From: a virus
DNA length: 29,602 nucleotides
Reading direction: 5' to 3' (one strand)
Virus record (IMG/VR): IMGVR_UViG_3300047585_000037
Span: 1 to 29,602 of that record
Of this stretch, positions 15,733 through 23,360 are shown one piece after another (positions within the stretch are counted from its first letter, which is position 1; each line of letters begins with the position of its first letter). The notes under the pieces are model-generated. The model did not search any database. It saw only the letters and a program-made list of their open reading frames with translations, and had not been told where the DNA came from. The translations under genes were made by a program, and so were the position numbers.

Positions 15733-16489
15733 CGCCTACCACCTTTAATGGACCATTTAAGAATTCAGCTAATACTTTATGTTCCTGATGTTTTTTATCC
15801 GCTTCTGTTAGTACGTCCGTTAGTACATTGTTAATACCGGATACAGTAGCTTCTTTTAAGGCTTCTGCAATAATAGGATCTTGCTCTAAAAATTCGGTGA
15901 TCTGTACTCCAAAACCAAGAATTGCAGCTTCGGTGCGAATATCAACTTTCCGGTGATTGAAATCGTCGACTTTAACTGACCTATGGTTGAAATCCATCTT
16001 CGCATCTAATTCTTCAGCGCTAACCATAGCGCCAACAACATCTGTAAACGCTAAGCGTATAGCCATGGATGTAGCCCATTTAGACATGAACATATGTGGA
16101 TATCTTAGATGCGCATAAGAATTGCAATATTCGGAAGCGTAAATAACGTAGCAATACGGCTGTTGTTTGCGATAAACAGTTGCCCTAGCAGTAGATGGCA
16201 CATTAAATTCTTGCCCATCAGCTTTCAGAACGATATCTGGACCAAATAGAATATCGTCAATACCATCTAATTCCTTCGTATTATGAGCCATCATTAAGTA
16301 ACCGGCGGCTGATAATAGAATCTTATCTTGTCCCTTATCTTTAATTACCGTATATGGCTTTTTAATTATATCTAAACCATTACAAGTGCATAATGCTTCT
16401 ATGATCTGCATTGATGAATCGGAAATGTTTGGATAAACATATTTCCTGGCAACGGCTATTGGTGCATTATCTAAAGTAAAATTGCTCAT
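15722..16489 (-). CDS. RecT/Bet-like ssDNA-annealing recombinase
   Basis: 255 residues. The layout matches phage Bet/RecT annealing proteins: 'TCNGLDIIKKPYTVI' early, 'ILLSAAGYLMMAHN..ELDGIDDILFG', 'ATVYRKQQPYCYVIYASEYC', and the diagnostic 'YPHMFMSKWATSMAIRLAFTD....MVSAEEL' block (residues 130-161). These proteins coat ssDNA and anneal complementary strands in phage recombination. A strong GGGAGG lies 5 bases upstream of the ATG, suggesting high expression. A Cas4-like nuclease and a VRR-NUC nuclease on the other strand could supply the resected DNA. No SSB is seen. Confidence 0.75.
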   Translation of the reverse strand: MSNFTLDNAPIAVARKYVYPNISDSSMQIIEALCTCNGLDIIKKPYTVIKDKGQDKILLSAAGYLMMAHNTKELDGIDDILFGPDIVLKADGQEFNVPSTARATVYRKQQPYCYVIYASEYCNSYAHLRYPHMFMSKWATSMAIRLAFTDVVGAMVSAEELDAKMDFNHRSVKVDDFNHRKVDIRTEAAILGFGVQITEFLEQDPIIAEALKEATVSGINNVLTDVLTEADKKHQEHKVLAEFLNGPLKVVGDVY

Positions 16490-16548
16490 AATAACCTCCC
16501 TGACTAGCTTAATGATACCTAATCGCTTTGGTTATGTCTAATTAATTC

Positions 16549-16941
16549 TTACACTGGAACTAATTCATCCATAGACTGCTTATCTGGCATTGGCTCATCA
16601 ATGATCGGTGGCAATGGAAGCGATTCTTCTGAATCAATAACTTCTATAGCACCTTTGCGAATTAAAATAGCAATTCCTAAATCAAAAGCTTTTTCATGAC
16701 ACCAACGCCATCTCCATGCAGATACATACCTTATCGCATCATCGTTCGTATGAGCAATTTGAATAGCATCCTGTCGGGTAAAAACATGAGAAATAGTTGT
16801 TGCATCTCCGATGAGATTTAATCCTAAAACATCTATCAAAATCTTATTTAAAGCACATTTAGTGCCAAAGCTATTTAAATTGCCAACGCAAAATGGCTGC
16901 TGTCTAATATGATTTAATTCGGCCGTTGTGATGCGTTTCAT
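16549..16941 (-). CDS. Unknown protein in the recombination operon
   Basis: 130 residues with a basic N-terminal half, several Trp residues ('SAWRWRWCHEKAF') and a proline/acidic C-terminal tail. There are three Cys but no clear metal-binding pair. The start overlaps the stop of the 29-residue gene upstream (ATGA). No family recognised; by context it belongs to DNA metabolism. Confidence 0.6.
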   Translation of the reverse strand: MKRITTAELNHIRQQPFCVGNLNSFGTKCALNKILIDVLGLNLIGDATTISHVFTRQDAIQIAHTNDDAIRYVSAWRWRWCHEKAFDLGIAILIRKGAIEVIDSEESLPLPPIIDEPMPDKQSMDELVPV

Positions 16942-17027
16942 AGTTTGTTACCCGTTTCTGAATCTATGCCTCTTAATCTATCTAAAAGGGCAGCTAAAAG
17001 ACCCCAAATGACTGAAAAAATCCACAT
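16938..17027 (-). CDS. 29-residue membrane-like peptide linking two genes
   Basis: The ATG (17027-17025) overlaps the helicase stop (TAATG), and the TGA (16940-16938) overlaps the next ATG (ATGA). The peptide begins with a hydrophobic stretch ('MWIFSVIWGLLAALL') and continues 'DRLRGIDSETGNKL', so it may insert in the membrane. Overlap at both ends, filling the gap exactly, supports a real gene used in a chain of coupled translation. Confidence 0.55.
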   Translation of the reverse strand: MWIFSVIWGLLAALLDRLRGIDSETGNKL

Positions 17028-19096
17028 TATACTGCTACGGTACGTCTGGCTAATACTGAATTAGCGAAGCCTTCGGGATTAGCTACATGTGCCTTAACTA
17101 GCACTGCTAAAATCTGTTCTTTAGTACCGGAATCTAATACTGCTTTGTGATCTTTTAGCACAACATTTTGTGCAAACTTTTCAGGATCAGCAATGCCTTT
17201 AGATTGACCAAACTTCAGCATATTTTCGAAACTGCGATCCGGTTGACCTTGCGCAGATACAACCCTATTAGTTGAAGGTACACCAGTAGATTGCGGATTG
17301 CCCCGTTCGGCAATTACCTTATCAGCATACGGTTCTGGACGTTCTACCCTAAGCATCTTAGCCGCTTCAATTACCTGGTCCCTGGTGCCAGAAGTAAATA
17401 CAGCGCTTAAGCGTTTACGCAATACTGCCTTGGCATATTGTTCTGGATTATTCTTTTTCTTTTCAGTCGCATATTGAAGAATTTCTTCAAAAGTACCACT
17501 AGCGAAAACATTATGTTGACTAGTAGCTGCTTCACCGCTGCGTAATTCAGTGCGCTTAGCTAAGGTTTCTTTAGCTTTCTTAGCAGGGTCTGGATTTTTG
17601 CGTTTACTGTACAATGCCACCAATTCGGCTTCGTTACCATTGAAAAATACCCGGTCATCAGCTTCCTTTTGAGCGAAAGCCTTATCAGCCCAGCCTTGTG
17701 GATCGGAATAACCTTTTTCTGTTGCATGTTGTACGAAATCTTCCTTAGTGCGTAACATCTTATATTTCTCCCTGGCTAGAGCCATTCCTGGCGTTATCTT
17801 AACTAATTTCGTCGGAACTACTAATGTAGCTTTCCGTTCCTTCGCCGTTTGAATGAATTCATATTTACATTCAGGGCATGTTCGATATGATGATTGCACA
17901 TAATTACCACAACGTCCACACAATTTTAATGAAACACCATTAGAAGTTGTTAAGGATGGTGCCCCGTAGCTATCTAAGGACCAATACCTATTAAGCCATG
18001 GCAATCCATGCAACGCCGTATTGTTGACGTGATCAATGATGGTGCACTTACTCTTGCCTGTAAGTGGCCGCATAACTCTACCAACTTGCTGTAAATATAT
18101 TGATAAGCTTTGCGTTGGCCGCAAGAGCACAGCGCAACCAACTGACGGAAGGTCAAATCCTTCGGAAATGAGATCGCAGGACATGACGCATTTAATGATT
18201 CCATCTTTAAGTCTCCTTAATATAGTTTTACGTTCATCATCATCCATGGTGCCATCAATAGCTTCTGATGGAATACCGTTTTCTTCAAATTCACTAGCAG
18301 CTTGACGGCAATGATTCACCGAATGACAAAAGACAATAGTAGGTTGGTTATCAGCTAAAGATCTCCAGTGACTAATTGCATCACCATATATAAGTTTATT
18401 GGTTGTAAGGTCTTTTTCTAAGTCCTTATGATTGTAGTCACCCATGGATGTATGCCAGTTATCCCGCATAGATTCAATAGCTGCAACGCTCTTGGGCGGA
18501 ACGTACACTTCTGGTGCACACAACCAGCCACTGTCTATTAATGCCCGAACAGATGGTCCTTGAAGCAGGACATCAAAGAAAGGCTTGAGCGGACGTTTGT
18601 CTAATCGCTTCGGAGTAGCAGTAAGTCCTAATATTCTAGTACCGACAGCATTGCTATATCCTAATAATCTCCAGATATCTTGTAAATAATCAAATAATGA
18701 TTGATAACTTGTACTGACGCAATGATGAGCTTCATCAATAATAACTAAATCTGGTGGTTCTACAGATTTACTATTGATTTTCTTAACTAAAGTCTGTATG
18801 CTGCATACAAAGAAATTAGCTTTTGGATTATATTCCAATCCAGCAGCAATAAAGCTATGGGGTATTTCATGAGTAGTCAAAACATTACTGACTTGGTGGA
18901 GCAACTCCCGACGATGGACTACGAAAAAGACGATACCGTTATCGCTGATTACGCTTTGTGCCAATTTGACGGCCAGTTCTGTTTTGCCGCTGCCAGTCGG
19001 GCTTTGGACCAATACCCGGTCATTTCCGATTCGGAAATTACGAATGATTTCAGACAGCAAGTCGCTTTGATAATTCCTAAGTTGTATAGTATCCAA
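17027..19096 (-). CDS. SF2 DEAH helicase with zinc ribbon and C-terminal repeats
   Basis: 689 residues from TTG 19096, which has GAAGGA 8 bases upstream. A TTG at 19102 is too close to that site, and an in-frame TGA lies just before it. Motifs: Q-like 'LRNYQSDLL', Walker A 'SPTGSGKT' (32-39), DEAH (121-124), 'GLTATPKR' (motif III), 'QQVGRVMRP' (motif VI, 336-344), then a four-Cys zinc ribbon (C393, C396, C407, C410). Residues 449-689 hold about six degenerate helical repeats of 35-48 residues with consensus 'EEIL..A......PE.YA..VL..R..AV..SGT'. The core resembles RecG/XPB-like or restriction-type SF2 ATPases used in phage replication and recombination. The repeat region is not one I recognise. 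It is the first gene of the leftward operon. Confidence 0.85.
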   Translation of the reverse strand: MDTIQLRNYQSDLLSEIIRNFRIGNDRVLVQSPTGSGKTELAVKLAQSVISDNGIVFFVVHRRELLHQVSNVLTTHEIPHSFIAAGLEYNPKANFFVCSIQTLVKKINSKSVEPPDLVIIDEAHHCVSTSYQSLFDYLQDIWRLLGYSNAVGTRILGLTATPKRLDKRPLKPFFDVLLQGPSVRALIDSGWLCAPEVYVPPKSVAAIESMRDNWHTSMGDYNHKDLEKDLTTNKLIYGDAISHWRSLADNQPTIVFCHSVNHCRQAASEFEENGIPSEAIDGTMDDDERKTILRRLKDGIIKCVMSCDLISEGFDLPSVGCAVLLRPTQSLSIYLQQVGRVMRPLTGKSKCTIIDHVNNTALHGLPWLNRYWSLDSYGAPSLTTSNGVSLKLCGRCGNYVQSSYRTCPECKYEFIQTAKERKATLVVPTKLVKITPGMALAREKYKMLRTKEDFVQHATEKGYSDPQGWADKAFAQKEADDRVFFNGNEAELVALYSKRKNPDPAKKAKETLAKRTELRSGEAATSQHNVFASGTFEEILQYATEKKKNNPEQYAKAVLRKRLSAVFTSGTRDQVIEAAKMLRVERPEPYADKVIAERGNPQSTGVPSTNRVVSAQGQPDRSFENMLKFGQSKGIADPEKFAQNVVLKDHKAVLDSGTKEQILAVLVKAHVANPEGFANSVLARRTVAV

Positions 19097-19126
19097 TTGC
19101 AAATTCCTTCAATAGTAGATTCAGAT

Positions 19127-19154
19127 ACTATACTGCCTGGTGCGCCATTTGCAA
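19127..19154 (-). promoter_or_regulatory. Candidate promoter for the leftward helicase-recT operon
   Basis: On the - strand TTGCAA (19154-19149), 16 bases, TATAGT (19132-19127). Transcription would start about 20-25 bases before the helicase TTG. TTGCAA is its own complement and could also serve as -35 for a rightward TATATA at 19172-19177, so this may be a compact divergent promoter. Confidence 0.45.
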
Positions 19155-19183
19155 CTGGAGTTAATCTGCAATATATAAAGGAA

Positions 19184-19603
19184 GTGATTAAACTTCTGTC
19201 ATCAGAACCCTTAGCGGGTGTCGTTTATAAACTACAGAATAAACTAAATACCACACAACAGAATAAACTAAATACCACACAACAGGATAAACTAATAACA
19301 CAGCAGGCTATAGCCTTATACGACCCTGATGTATTGGTGCGCAACTGGGAGCTAATATTCCAAGCGCCAGAAGCCATAGGCTTTGAATCTGCCTGGCAGC
19401 ATCAGCACCAGCGGGGACTAGCCTGGTACTATTGCCAAGATATGCAATTACTTTTGGAGCGTTACGTTTTAAGCGTAATTAAAGCGGCTAAAACAATATT
19501 AATTGACACTAATCATTTAGATTTAATGCGTCAGAATGCTAAAGATAGGCTAAAGTTAGCGCAATTGAAGCAAATCTTAGGAGTTTTAAAAAATGTTCAA
19601 TGA
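19184..19603 (+). CDS. Unknown protein with tandem NKLNTTQQ repeat
   Basis: The frame is open well upstream, but that part is antisense to the helicase and is probably not translated. I place the start at GTG 19184; AAGGA is only 1 base upstream, so CTG 19166 (GGAG 5 bases upstream) or ATT 19187 are alternatives. The product (about 139 residues) has a repeated NKLNTTQQ segment, then a helical part with many aromatic residues ('GLAWYYCQDMQLLLERYVLSVIKAAK'). No family recognised. It overlaps the next small gene by 11 bases and begins the rightward replication unit. Confidence 0.5.
   Translation: MIKLLSSEPLAGVVYKLQNKLNTTQQNKLNTTQQDKLITQQAIALYDPDVLVRNWELIFQAPEAIGFESAWQHQHQRGLAWYYCQDMQLLLERYVLSVIKAAKTILIDTNHLDLMRQNAKDRLKLAQLKQILGVLKNVQ
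19235..19303 (+). repeat. 24-bp in-frame tandem repeat
   Basis: Two perfect 24-base copies (19235-19258, 19259-19282) and a degenerate third (19283-19303) lie inside the unknown gene above. The unit is a multiple of three, so the frame is kept. Confidence 0.85.
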
Positions 19604-19757
19604 CCCAACTGTAGTTGATCAACTTAATAAGCTATTGCCAGAATTAAAGAAAACGCCTAAAAATAAACGATTGAAAAAGCAAATTTTAGATGTAATAGCA
19701 AAAGCACAAACTCCAATGTATTTACCTAAAGAATATATGGCTTTAATTTATCAATGA
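19593..19757 (+). CDS. 54-residue basic helical protein
   Basis: ATG 19593 with AGGAG about 11 bases upstream. It overlaps the preceding gene by 11 bases and the following nuclease start by 4 bases (ATGA). The peptide is Lys/Leu-rich and helical ('LLPELKKTPKNKRLKKQILDVI'). It may bind nucleic acid or a partner protein; this is inference. The overlap at both ends supports a real gene. Confidence 0.55.
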   Translation: MFNDPTVVDQLNKLLPELKKTPKNKRLKKQILDVIAKAQTPMYLPKEYMALIYQ

Positions 19758-20551
19758 CGTATAAATTGATTATTCATGGTAGCCGTTTAGACGACTTCGC
19801 AGATTGCAACCTAAGGGCATTCGCTACGCTAATGAAGCCTGAACTAATAGCGCTTGGCTATCAATTCAATGAAGTGCCTACTTATGTGACACCTAATGTA
19901 GGAAGTGCCATTCATGCCGGTGTTGCAATTTTACATGAAACTAAAGCCGTAGATGTTGCCCAGGATGTAGCAAAGAAAACTTTAACTGAAATAATCAAAG
20001 TTATACCCAATTTAGTATATACAAAGAATTTTCCTGATGTACCTACAATTAATGTGCACATTGATGAGTACGTTAAAGCGTACGCTGAACAAGTGCTGCC
20101 ATTACGTAAAGCTAAATTGATTGAACATAAGTTTGAAGGCTGCTGGACAACGGACATTTGTTACGAAACGACCTTAGATTACTATACTGAAGATAATATC
20201 CTTGGCGATTTAAAATCTGGTGCCAAAATAACACCCGCTAAAAATCAGATGGGCTTCTACCTGCTGCTATTAATGCAACAAGGCTATCAACCTAAAGGTG
20301 TGGTGCTTGACTATATGTTAAGAGAAGATAAGCGCACTAATTCAGGGCTTGTCATTCATACGCCTATTGTGTATGATAAGGACGCTTGCTTGGAAATAGT
20401 TAGAAATACGTTAGTTCACTTAATTAGCGATTTTCGCAAATTTCAGGAAACTAATAACCTGAAGCATATACGGACCAATCCCCGCAGTGAAGGATGTAAT
20501 AACAGGATATGCCCACTTTGGGGGACTTCTACGTGCTCCAGCTGGAAGTAA
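19754..20551 (+). CDS. PD-(D/E)XK nuclease, RecB/Cas4-like with Fe-S cysteines
   Basis: 265 residues. Nuclease motifs: 'GSAIHAG' (H54), D142 in 'TTLDYY', 'LGDLKSG' (D152, K154) and Q165 ('NQMGFYLLL'), the RecB-family order H...D...DxK...Q...Y. One Cys near the N-terminus (C18) and three at the end (C248, C253, C261) match the split four-Cys 4Fe-4S arrangement of Cas4/AddB-type exonucleases. It probably resects phage or host DNA for the RecT-like annealing protein encoded on the opposite strand. No cas1/cas2 genes or repeats are present, so a CRISPR role is not supported. Start by ATGA overlap. Confidence 0.83.
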   Translation: MTYKLIIHGSRLDDFADCNLRAFATLMKPELIALGYQFNEVPTYVTPNVGSAIHAGVAILHETKAVDVAQDVAKKTLTEIIKVIPNLVYTKNFPDVPTINVHIDEYVKAYAEQVLPLRKAKLIEHKFEGCWTTDICYETTLDYYTEDNILGDLKSGAKITPAKNQMGFYLLLLMQQGYQPKGVVLDYMLREDKRTNSGLVIHTPIVYDKDACLEIVRNTLVHLISDFRKFQETNNLKHIRTNPRSEGCNNRICPLWGTSTCSSWK

Positions 20552-20554
20552 ATT

Positions 20555-20719
20555 ATGGATAAAACAATAGCTAATTCAATATCAATACTATTCCTGGTGA
20601 TAGCTATAGCTGTCTGTGCCATACAAATTCATACAAATAGCAATACTATAGCTGATTTAGAAATAACAATTGGTGATATGCAAAGAACGCAACATTTGCT
20701 TTTGGAGGGAACTAGATAA
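20555..20719 (+). CDS. 54-residue single-span membrane protein
   Basis: ATG 3 bases after the nuclease stop. A membrane span ('SISILFLVIAIAVCAI') is followed by a polar tail with helical spacing, giving an N-anchored topology. Its end overlaps the start of a tiny ORF (20719). The function is unknown; small anchored proteins in early phage units sometimes act on the host membrane. Confidence 0.55.
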   Translation: MDKTIANSISILFLVIAIAVCAIQIHTNSNTIADLEITIGDMQRTQHLLLEGTR

Positions 20720-20739
20720 TGGTACAAAATAAATTATGA
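20719..20739 (+). CDS. Possible 6-codon minicistron for translational coupling
   Basis: ATG at 20719 overlaps the upstream TAA (TAATG). GGAGG lies 10 bases before it (20704-20708). After six codons the TGA overlaps the ATG of the next gene (20736). The next gene has no binding site of its own at normal spacing, so ribosomes may reach it by reinitiation. Confidence 0.3.
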   Translation: MVQNKL

Positions 20740-21137
20740 AAGATGCAAATAAATTACCATATAAAGAATTCAATAAAGCCTTTGAATCTGAATGGAAAAA
20801 ATTACGCAGAATAGATAATCTAATGCGCTTCTGGCAACAGTTAACATTCCATTGGACAGAAGGTATAGGCAAAGATATCCATAAAGCTATCATTCATTCT
20901 GCCATTTACAAACGCTTTCTCAATTGGCAGTGGAACCGGGCTATTTTAAAGGCCCAAAAGATTAGACAAGCAGAAGCGGATAAAAGCAATCAGGCTATGC
21001 ACAAATTACGGCAAGCACAAATGAATCCTACGGCACAATTGATCATCATGAATGATAAGTTAGACGGATTGATAGCTACATTGAATAATAATGCCGATCG
21101 TATAGAAGACCTATTAGTCAAGGCGCTTAGAAAATGA
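20736..21137 (+). CDS. Charged helical protein, unknown function
   Basis: 133 residues, basic and helical with a Trp-rich centre ('FWQQLTFHWTEGIGKDIHKAII', 'FLNWQWNRAILKAQ') and a C-terminal amphipathic helix. No metal or nucleotide motif. It overlaps the next gene by ATGA. Its position among nucleases and the D5 helicase suggests a DNA-metabolism accessory role. Confidence 0.6.
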   Translation: MKDANKLPYKEFNKAFESEWKKLRRIDNLMRFWQQLTFHWTEGIGKDIHKAIIHSAIYKRFLNWQWNRAILKAQKIRQAEADKSNQAMHKLRQAQMNPTAQLIIMNDKLDGLIATLNNNADRIEDLLVKALRK

Positions 21138-21388
21138 TAAGTATATATACTCCTAGTAATAAAGAATCCAATCGCTTATTAGATAATGTTGAAACCTGGA
21201 TAAAACATTTACGCAGCCTTAATGTTAGTGCAGATATTGCAGCTTATATTGCCAGGGATTTCTTGTCTCCTATGCGGATTCAATCATTGAATACCGAAGA
21301 AGCTTCGAAAGATCAACAAGATACGCCATCAGAACAAACTAATGCAGCATTTGGCAATGCATTCTATATGCCAAAGGTAGAAGAATGA
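21134..21388 (+). CDS. Small unknown protein of the replication unit
   Basis: 84 residues: a helical N-terminal half ('NRLLDNVETWIKHLRSLNVSADIAAYIARDF') and a polar, probably disordered C-terminal half rich in Gln, Ser and Thr. Coupled to the previous gene by ATGA. No family recognised. Confidence 0.55.
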   Translation: MISIYTPSNKESNRLLDNVETWIKHLRSLNVSADIAAYIARDFLSPMRIQSLNTEEASKDQQDTPSEQTNAAFGNAFYMPKVEE

Positions 21389-21389
21389 A

Positions 21390-21773
21390 ATGCCTAAAGA
21401 TACGCCGGAAAACAAAGTAAAAGAAGCAATAAAGCTGGAGCTAAAAAAGTATCCAGCCCTAAGATTGTTTAGCAATCCACGTGGCACTATGAAAGCGGGT
21501 AATCGTTTTGTATCCTACGGATTAGCGCCTGGTTCAAAGGACTTAGCTTCTGCTGACTTTATAGGCTGGCGCACTATTACTATTACTGAAAATATGGTAG
21601 GTAAGGAGATAGCCCAATTTATTAGCTTGGAAGCGAAAGCGGAAGGCGGAAAGATATCCGAAGCCCAGCAAAATTGGTTTGATTTGGTCAATCGCAAAGG
21701 TGGTTTTGCGGTTATTAGCGAAGATGCGCAAATGGCATTAGATGATTTATCCAGTATAAATCATCTCTCATAG
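21390..21773 (+). CDS. VRR-NUC domain nuclease
   Basis: 127 residues. Motifs of the VRR-NUC group of PD-(D/E)XK nucleases are 'YGLAPGSKDLASADFIGW' (D56), 'FISLEAKAEGGKISEAQQNWF' (E81, K83, Q93/Q94), and 'GGFAVIS'. The length is normal for the single-domain phage versions, which act as structure-specific (Holliday junction-type) endonucleases. It would resolve branched intermediates formed during replication and recombination. It lies upstream of the D5 helicase. Confidence 0.85.
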   Translation: MPKDTPENKVKEAIKLELKKYPALRLFSNPRGTMKAGNRFVSYGLAPGSKDLASADFIGWRTITITENMVGKEIAQFISLEAKAEGGKISEAQQNWFDLVNRKGGFAVISEDAQMALDDLSSINHLS

Positions 21774-21776
21774 TGC

Positions 21777-21887
21777 ATGGTTGTAGGTGATTTTAGTGCT
21801 GTTACAAACTATGATAGATACAAAGACGTTGCCCCCGTAGAAGGAGGTAACTACAGGGGCAACACAACTACCCTATTTGAAGGATAG
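21777..21887 (+). CDS. Possible 36-residue ORF spanning the stem-loop
   Basis: An ATG 3 bases after the VRR-NUC stop opens a 36-codon frame ending at TAG 21885. It has no Shine-Dalgarno match, and the middle is the stem-loop at 21828-21863, so the frame may be incidental. Confidence 0.25.
   Translation: MVVGDFSAVTNYDRYKDVAPVEGGNYRGNTTTLFEG
21828..21863 (+). promoter_or_regulatory. Stem-loop presenting an ideal Shine-Dalgarno in its loop
   Basis: GTTGCCCC (21828-21835) pairs with GGGGCAAC (21856-21863). After one C/A mismatch, GTAG (21837-21840) pairs with CTAC (21851-21854). The 10-base loop is AAGGAGGTAA, an almost full complement of the 16S 3' end, yet no start codon follows at normal distance. 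It lies 55 bases upstream of the D5 helicase gene and could bind ribosomes or a protein, or regulate that gene. The absence of a T-tract argues against an intrinsic terminator. Confidence 0.6.
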
Positions 21888-21917
21888 TGGATTTTATTTT
21901 AACACATAGGCAGACGA

Positions 21918-23360
21918 ATGCAAGAAATCCAGACCATATCATTAGCTAATATTCCTGTTGATTTTAATAGCTATAAAAATCAGGAAGGTGAACTTATGAT
22001 GTCCGCCGACTTGATGACAGCATTTTTAAAGCATTTATTGCGCCCTGAATATCGCTTTGAACCGTACAGCAAGCAGTGGTATAAATTTGATGGACAACGC
22101 TGGGTGGTCAATCATTCTGTCCTTAGTCATATTAGTTATTTAACTTTACAAATCAGGGCTAATATCGGGCCGATATGTAAGCAAACAGATAAAGCATTCG
22201 TCAGTAATTTCAGCGGGAGTCTTAAAACAAAACTGGAAGCTGTACCAGAACTTCAGATAGCGCCTGATCAGTTAGACCAGTTCGGAGATTTATTGAATAC
22301 ACCTGATTACATCGTTAATCTAAAAGACAATTCAACAGCATCACATAATCCTGATTTGTTAATGACACAAATAACGAAAGTTTCACCATGGGACGATGAT
22401 GATGGTAAGAATTGTCCTAACTATATAGCGCATTTAAAACTGGTAACAGGCAACGATGAATCGCTAATAGAATATTTAGAAATGCTATCTGGTTATTTCT
22501 TGTCCGGCATATTATCAATGCAAGAATTTTATTCTTTCTATGGTCATGGCAGTAATGGCAAATCAGTGCTAACCCAGATCTGGATGTATTGCATGGGCGA
22601 CTATGCCTGTATGTCTGTCCCTGGACAATTCGGCTATGATGGCCGACAACAGCATAAAGAAGCCGATATGCGTCTATTAGGTAAGCGCCTGGTCATCAGC
22701 GAAGAAGTGAGCAGCTGGGATATAGCTAAACTAAAGCAATGGACTGATGGCGGGGATGTGGTAGCCCGCAAAATGCATGGTGAATCTGTAGGTTTTAAAC
22801 CGCAATGTAAATTGCTATTTATCAGCAATGTAAAGCCAGCATTAACCAGCAATGATTACGGGCTAGAACGCAGGTTGCGTCTAATACCGTTTGACCAACG
22901 TATTGCTGATGAACAACGGGACTTCTTCTTCTTGGAACAAAAATTAAAACCAGAAGCTGCGTTTATATTGAATCGTATGACGAAGGCTGCGCAGAAGTTC
23001 TTTGTTAATGGAAAAATAGAAACACCAACAGTGGTGGCGGACATTTCTAAAGACTATTTCAATGAAGAAAATATTATTGGTTTGTTTATTGGTGAAAAAT
23101 GTCAGCCGCTAAAAGACCACACTATTATTTTCGGCACATTCTATGATAAGTTAATAACCTGGGGTAATTCAGCAGGCTTTGAAATTCCATCCAAAAAGAA
23201 AATCAGTCAGCTATTGGAAAATATGGGCTATAAACGTGGACGCACAAGTCAGAAATGTTTTATACAGAATATAGAATGGAAAGAAAGTTCAGTGGTGGAT
23301 TATCACCCGCCAGATGGTGGATTATCGCCGGTAGAAGATTGGCATGATAAATATGAATGA
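21918..23360 (+). CDS. D5-like SF3 replicative helicase
   Basis: 480 residues. The D5_N-type segment ('LLNTPDYIVNLKDN', residues 126-138) is followed by the SF3 helicase core: Walker A 'GHGSNGKS' (209-216), Walker B 'RLVISEE' (257-263), motif C 'KLLFISNVKP' (298-307) and the Arg finger region 'LERRLRLIPF' (R318/R319). The C-terminal winged-helix-like tail ends acidic. SF3/D5 ATPases unwind DNA at the origin in phages and plasmids. No primase (prim-pol or TOPRIM) domain is present here or nearby, so primer synthesis must come from the host or from genes outside the window. Weak AGG upstream of the ATG; a stem-loop precedes it. Confidence 0.88.
   Translation: MQEIQTISLANIPVDFNSYKNQEGELMMSADLMTAFLKHLLRPEYRFEPYSKQWYKFDGQRWVVNHSVLSHISYLTLQIRANIGPICKQTDKAFVSNFSGSLKTKLEAVPELQIAPDQLDQFGDLLNTPDYIVNLKDNSTASHNPDLLMTQITKVSPWDDDDGKNCPNYIAHLKLVTGNDESLIEYLEMLSGYFLSGILSMQEFYSFYGHGSNGKSVLTQIWMYCMGDYACMSVPGQFGYDGRQQHKEADMRLLGKRLVISEEVSSWDIAKLKQWTDGGDVVARKMHGESVGFKPQCKLLFISNVKPALTSNDYGLERRLRLIPFDQRIADEQRDFFFLEQKLKPEAAFILNRMTKAAQKFFVNGKIETPTVVADISKDYFNEENIIGLFIGEKCQPLKDHTIIFGTFYDKLITWGNSAGFEIPSKKKISQLLENMGYKRGRTSQKCFIQNIEWKESSVVDYHPPDGGLSPVEDWHDKYE

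Noticed and set aside
18857-19165. Upstream extension of the rightward unknown gene, antisense to the helicase N-terminus
   Set aside because: The opposite strand encodes helicase motifs with clear conservation-type sequence; the antisense frame has no binding site and a long overlap is unlikely.
19754-20551. Cas4 as part of a CRISPR system
   Set aside because: No cas1, cas2 or repeat array is present; stand-alone Cas4-like nucleases are usual in phage recombination units.
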